The notes beneath the pieces are model-generated. The model was given only the letters and a program-made list of their open reading frames with translations, was not told where the DNA came from and did no database searches. Positions 6,165-6,770 of a DNA stretch of 6,770 nucleotides are shown here, in pieces; the stretch's first letter is position 1; each line of letters starts with the position of its first letter. This DNA is from Methylobacterium sp. (lineage in GTDB: Bacteria; Pseudomonadota; Alphaproteobacteria; Rhizobiales; Beijerinckiaceae). A program made the position numbers and the translations under genes. The stretch spans positions 1 to 6,770 of the forward strand of contig JAJKJG010000222.1 in assembly GCA_021154065.1 (NCBI GenBank), read 5' to 3'.

Positions 6165-6305
6165 ATGGCTGAAATCCGCACCGAATCGCGCGAGGAAGAC
6201 CTGTGCACGCTCTACATCGGCGAGCAGGTCGTGATCGCCGATCTGACACGGGCCGAAGCCGAGGCGCTGCTGGCCGCCTACCAGCGCGTGACGCATCGGT
6301 CCTAG
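6165..6305 (+). CDS. Small protein of unknown function (46 aa)
   Basis: 46 aa from ATG 6165, with a strong SD (GGAGG at 6155-6159, 5-nt spacing). I do not recognise the family. The first half, IRTESREEDLCTLYIGEQVV, looks like two short beta strands with a turn (IGEQ). The second half, LTRAEAEALLAAYQRVTHRS, is a convincing amphipathic helix, so the protein may be a small beta-beta-alpha fold. It has one cysteine (C14) and no signal peptide or membrane segment. Codons show the GC-rich third positions of the neighbourhood. It has its own candidate promoter and an SD-masking hairpin upstream and a clear intrinsic terminator downstream, so it is probably a single-gene transcription unit. Confidence 0.72.
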   Translation: MAEIRTESREEDLCTLYIGEQVVIADLTRAEAEALLAAYQRVTHRS

Positions 6306-6354
6306 ACTGAAAGCAGCCAAAGCCGATTGGTTCAGGTCAACCTGGCCGCGCATT

Positions 6355-6375
6355 AGGCCCGACGTGCGGGCTTTT
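6355..6375 (+). terminator. Intrinsic (Rho-independent) terminator before serS
   Basis: AGGCCCG (6355-6361) pairs with CGGGCTT (6367-6373) around the loop ACGTG. There is one G-T wobble in a 7-bp stem, and the hairpin runs into TTTT (6372-6375). This stem plus T-run fits an intrinsic terminator, 49 nt after the 46-aa gene. It would isolate serS from upstream transcription, implying a serS promoter within 6376-6482, where I find no clear consensus. Confidence 0.65.
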
Positions 6376-6482
6376 GCTGCGCGGCTCCAATCCGCTTCAC
6401 ACCGTCTCCGGCGCGACGCCGCGCTTGTCCACGACCGCTGGCGGGCTTCCGGCCTGCTCGGATGATCGGTAAAGCTGCACCC

Positions 6483-6770
6483 ATGCACGACATCCGCGCC
6501 ATCCGCGAAAACCCCGACGCCTTCGACGAGGGACTGCGCAAGCGCGGCCTGGAGCCGATGGCGGCTGAATTGCTCGCTCTCGACGACCGGCGCCGGGCGG
6601 CGATCGGGGCGAGCCAGGCCGCGCAGGAGCGGCGCAACGCGTTGTCGAAGGAGATCGGTCAGGCGAAGGCCAAGAAGGACGAGGCGAGGGCGCAGGCACT
6701 CATGGCCGAGGTGGCGGGGTTGAAGGAGTCCGCGCCGGCGCTTGAGGCCGCCGAGCGCGAGGCTTTGGCG
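6483..6770 (+). CDS. serS: Seryl-tRNA synthetase, N-terminal part (runs off the window)
   Basis: The first 96 codons are present, exactly to the window edge. SerRS charges tRNA-Ser (and tRNA-Sec) with serine in the cytoplasm. The N-terminus is typical: MHDIRAIRENPDAFDEGLRKRG (residues 1-22), then the start of the antiparallel coiled-coil arm that grips the long variable arm of tRNA-Ser. QERRNALSKEIGQAKAKKDE at 48-67 is the best-conserved block. The class II catalytic domain with motifs 1-3 lies beyond the window. ATG 6483 fits the family start. The SD is weak, with only GGTAAAG at 6468-6474, 8 nt upstream. Its usual neighbour tatC is separated here by about 1.86 kb. Confidence 0.95.
   Translation, partial: MHDIRAIRENPDAFDEGLRKRGLEPMAAELLALDDRRRAAIGASQAAQERRNALSKEIGQAKAKKDEARAQALMAEVAGLKESAPALEAAEREALA

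Noticed and set aside
1..6770. CRISPR array, insertion sequence, tRNA, rRNA, phage or toxin-antitoxin genes
   Set aside because: I looked for spaced repeats, terminal inverted repeats, transposase motifs and cloverleaf sequences and found none. The only strong direct repeat is the 26-bp tandem pair.

Overview
The window is GC-rich, with strong G/C preference at third codon positions. It carries scpA-scpB, tatA-tatB-tatC and then serS in one direction. That gene order, together with the protein details, points to an alphaproteobacterium, probably of the order Hyphomicrobiales (Rhizobiales). I cannot name a genus from the sequence alone.

Layout: (1) positions 1-76, minus strand: the first 25 codons of a divergent gene with a good Shine-Dalgarno (SD) sequence and a Sec-type signal peptide. 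(2) 77-320: a divergent intergenic region with an AT-rich patch. (3) 321-4626: a tightly packed plus-strand operon of scpA, scpB, an orphan ABC-transporter ATPase (FbpC/PotA-like, with a C-terminal accessory domain), tatA, tatB and tatC. The scpB/ABC and tatB/tatC junctions are both 4-bp GTGA start/stop overlaps. (4) 4627-6482: an accessory block between tatC and serS, which are often neighbours in related genomes. It holds a 60-aa unknown protein, a secreted-protein gene broken by two frameshifts, a 46-aa unknown protein and an intrinsic terminator. (5) 6483-end: the 5' part of serS.

Functionally the operon joins chromosome maintenance (ScpA/ScpB, the kleisin and winged-helix partners of SMC) with the complete twin-arginine translocase (TatABC). 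The ABC ATPase between them has no permease or binding protein in the window, so its partners must lie elsewhere if it works as a transporter.

The best second-look items are in the tatC-serS block. An exact 26-bp tandem duplication, whose length is not a multiple of three, breaks a conserved-looking secreted protein, and a second frameshift lies near its 3' end. The 46-aa gene has its SD buried in a 6-bp hairpin, and a GGAAC-N17-TGTT match to the EcfG stress-sigma promoter would start transcription just inside that hairpin. I see no CRISPR array, insertion sequence, tRNA, rRNA or phage gene, and no clear new multi-gene system.
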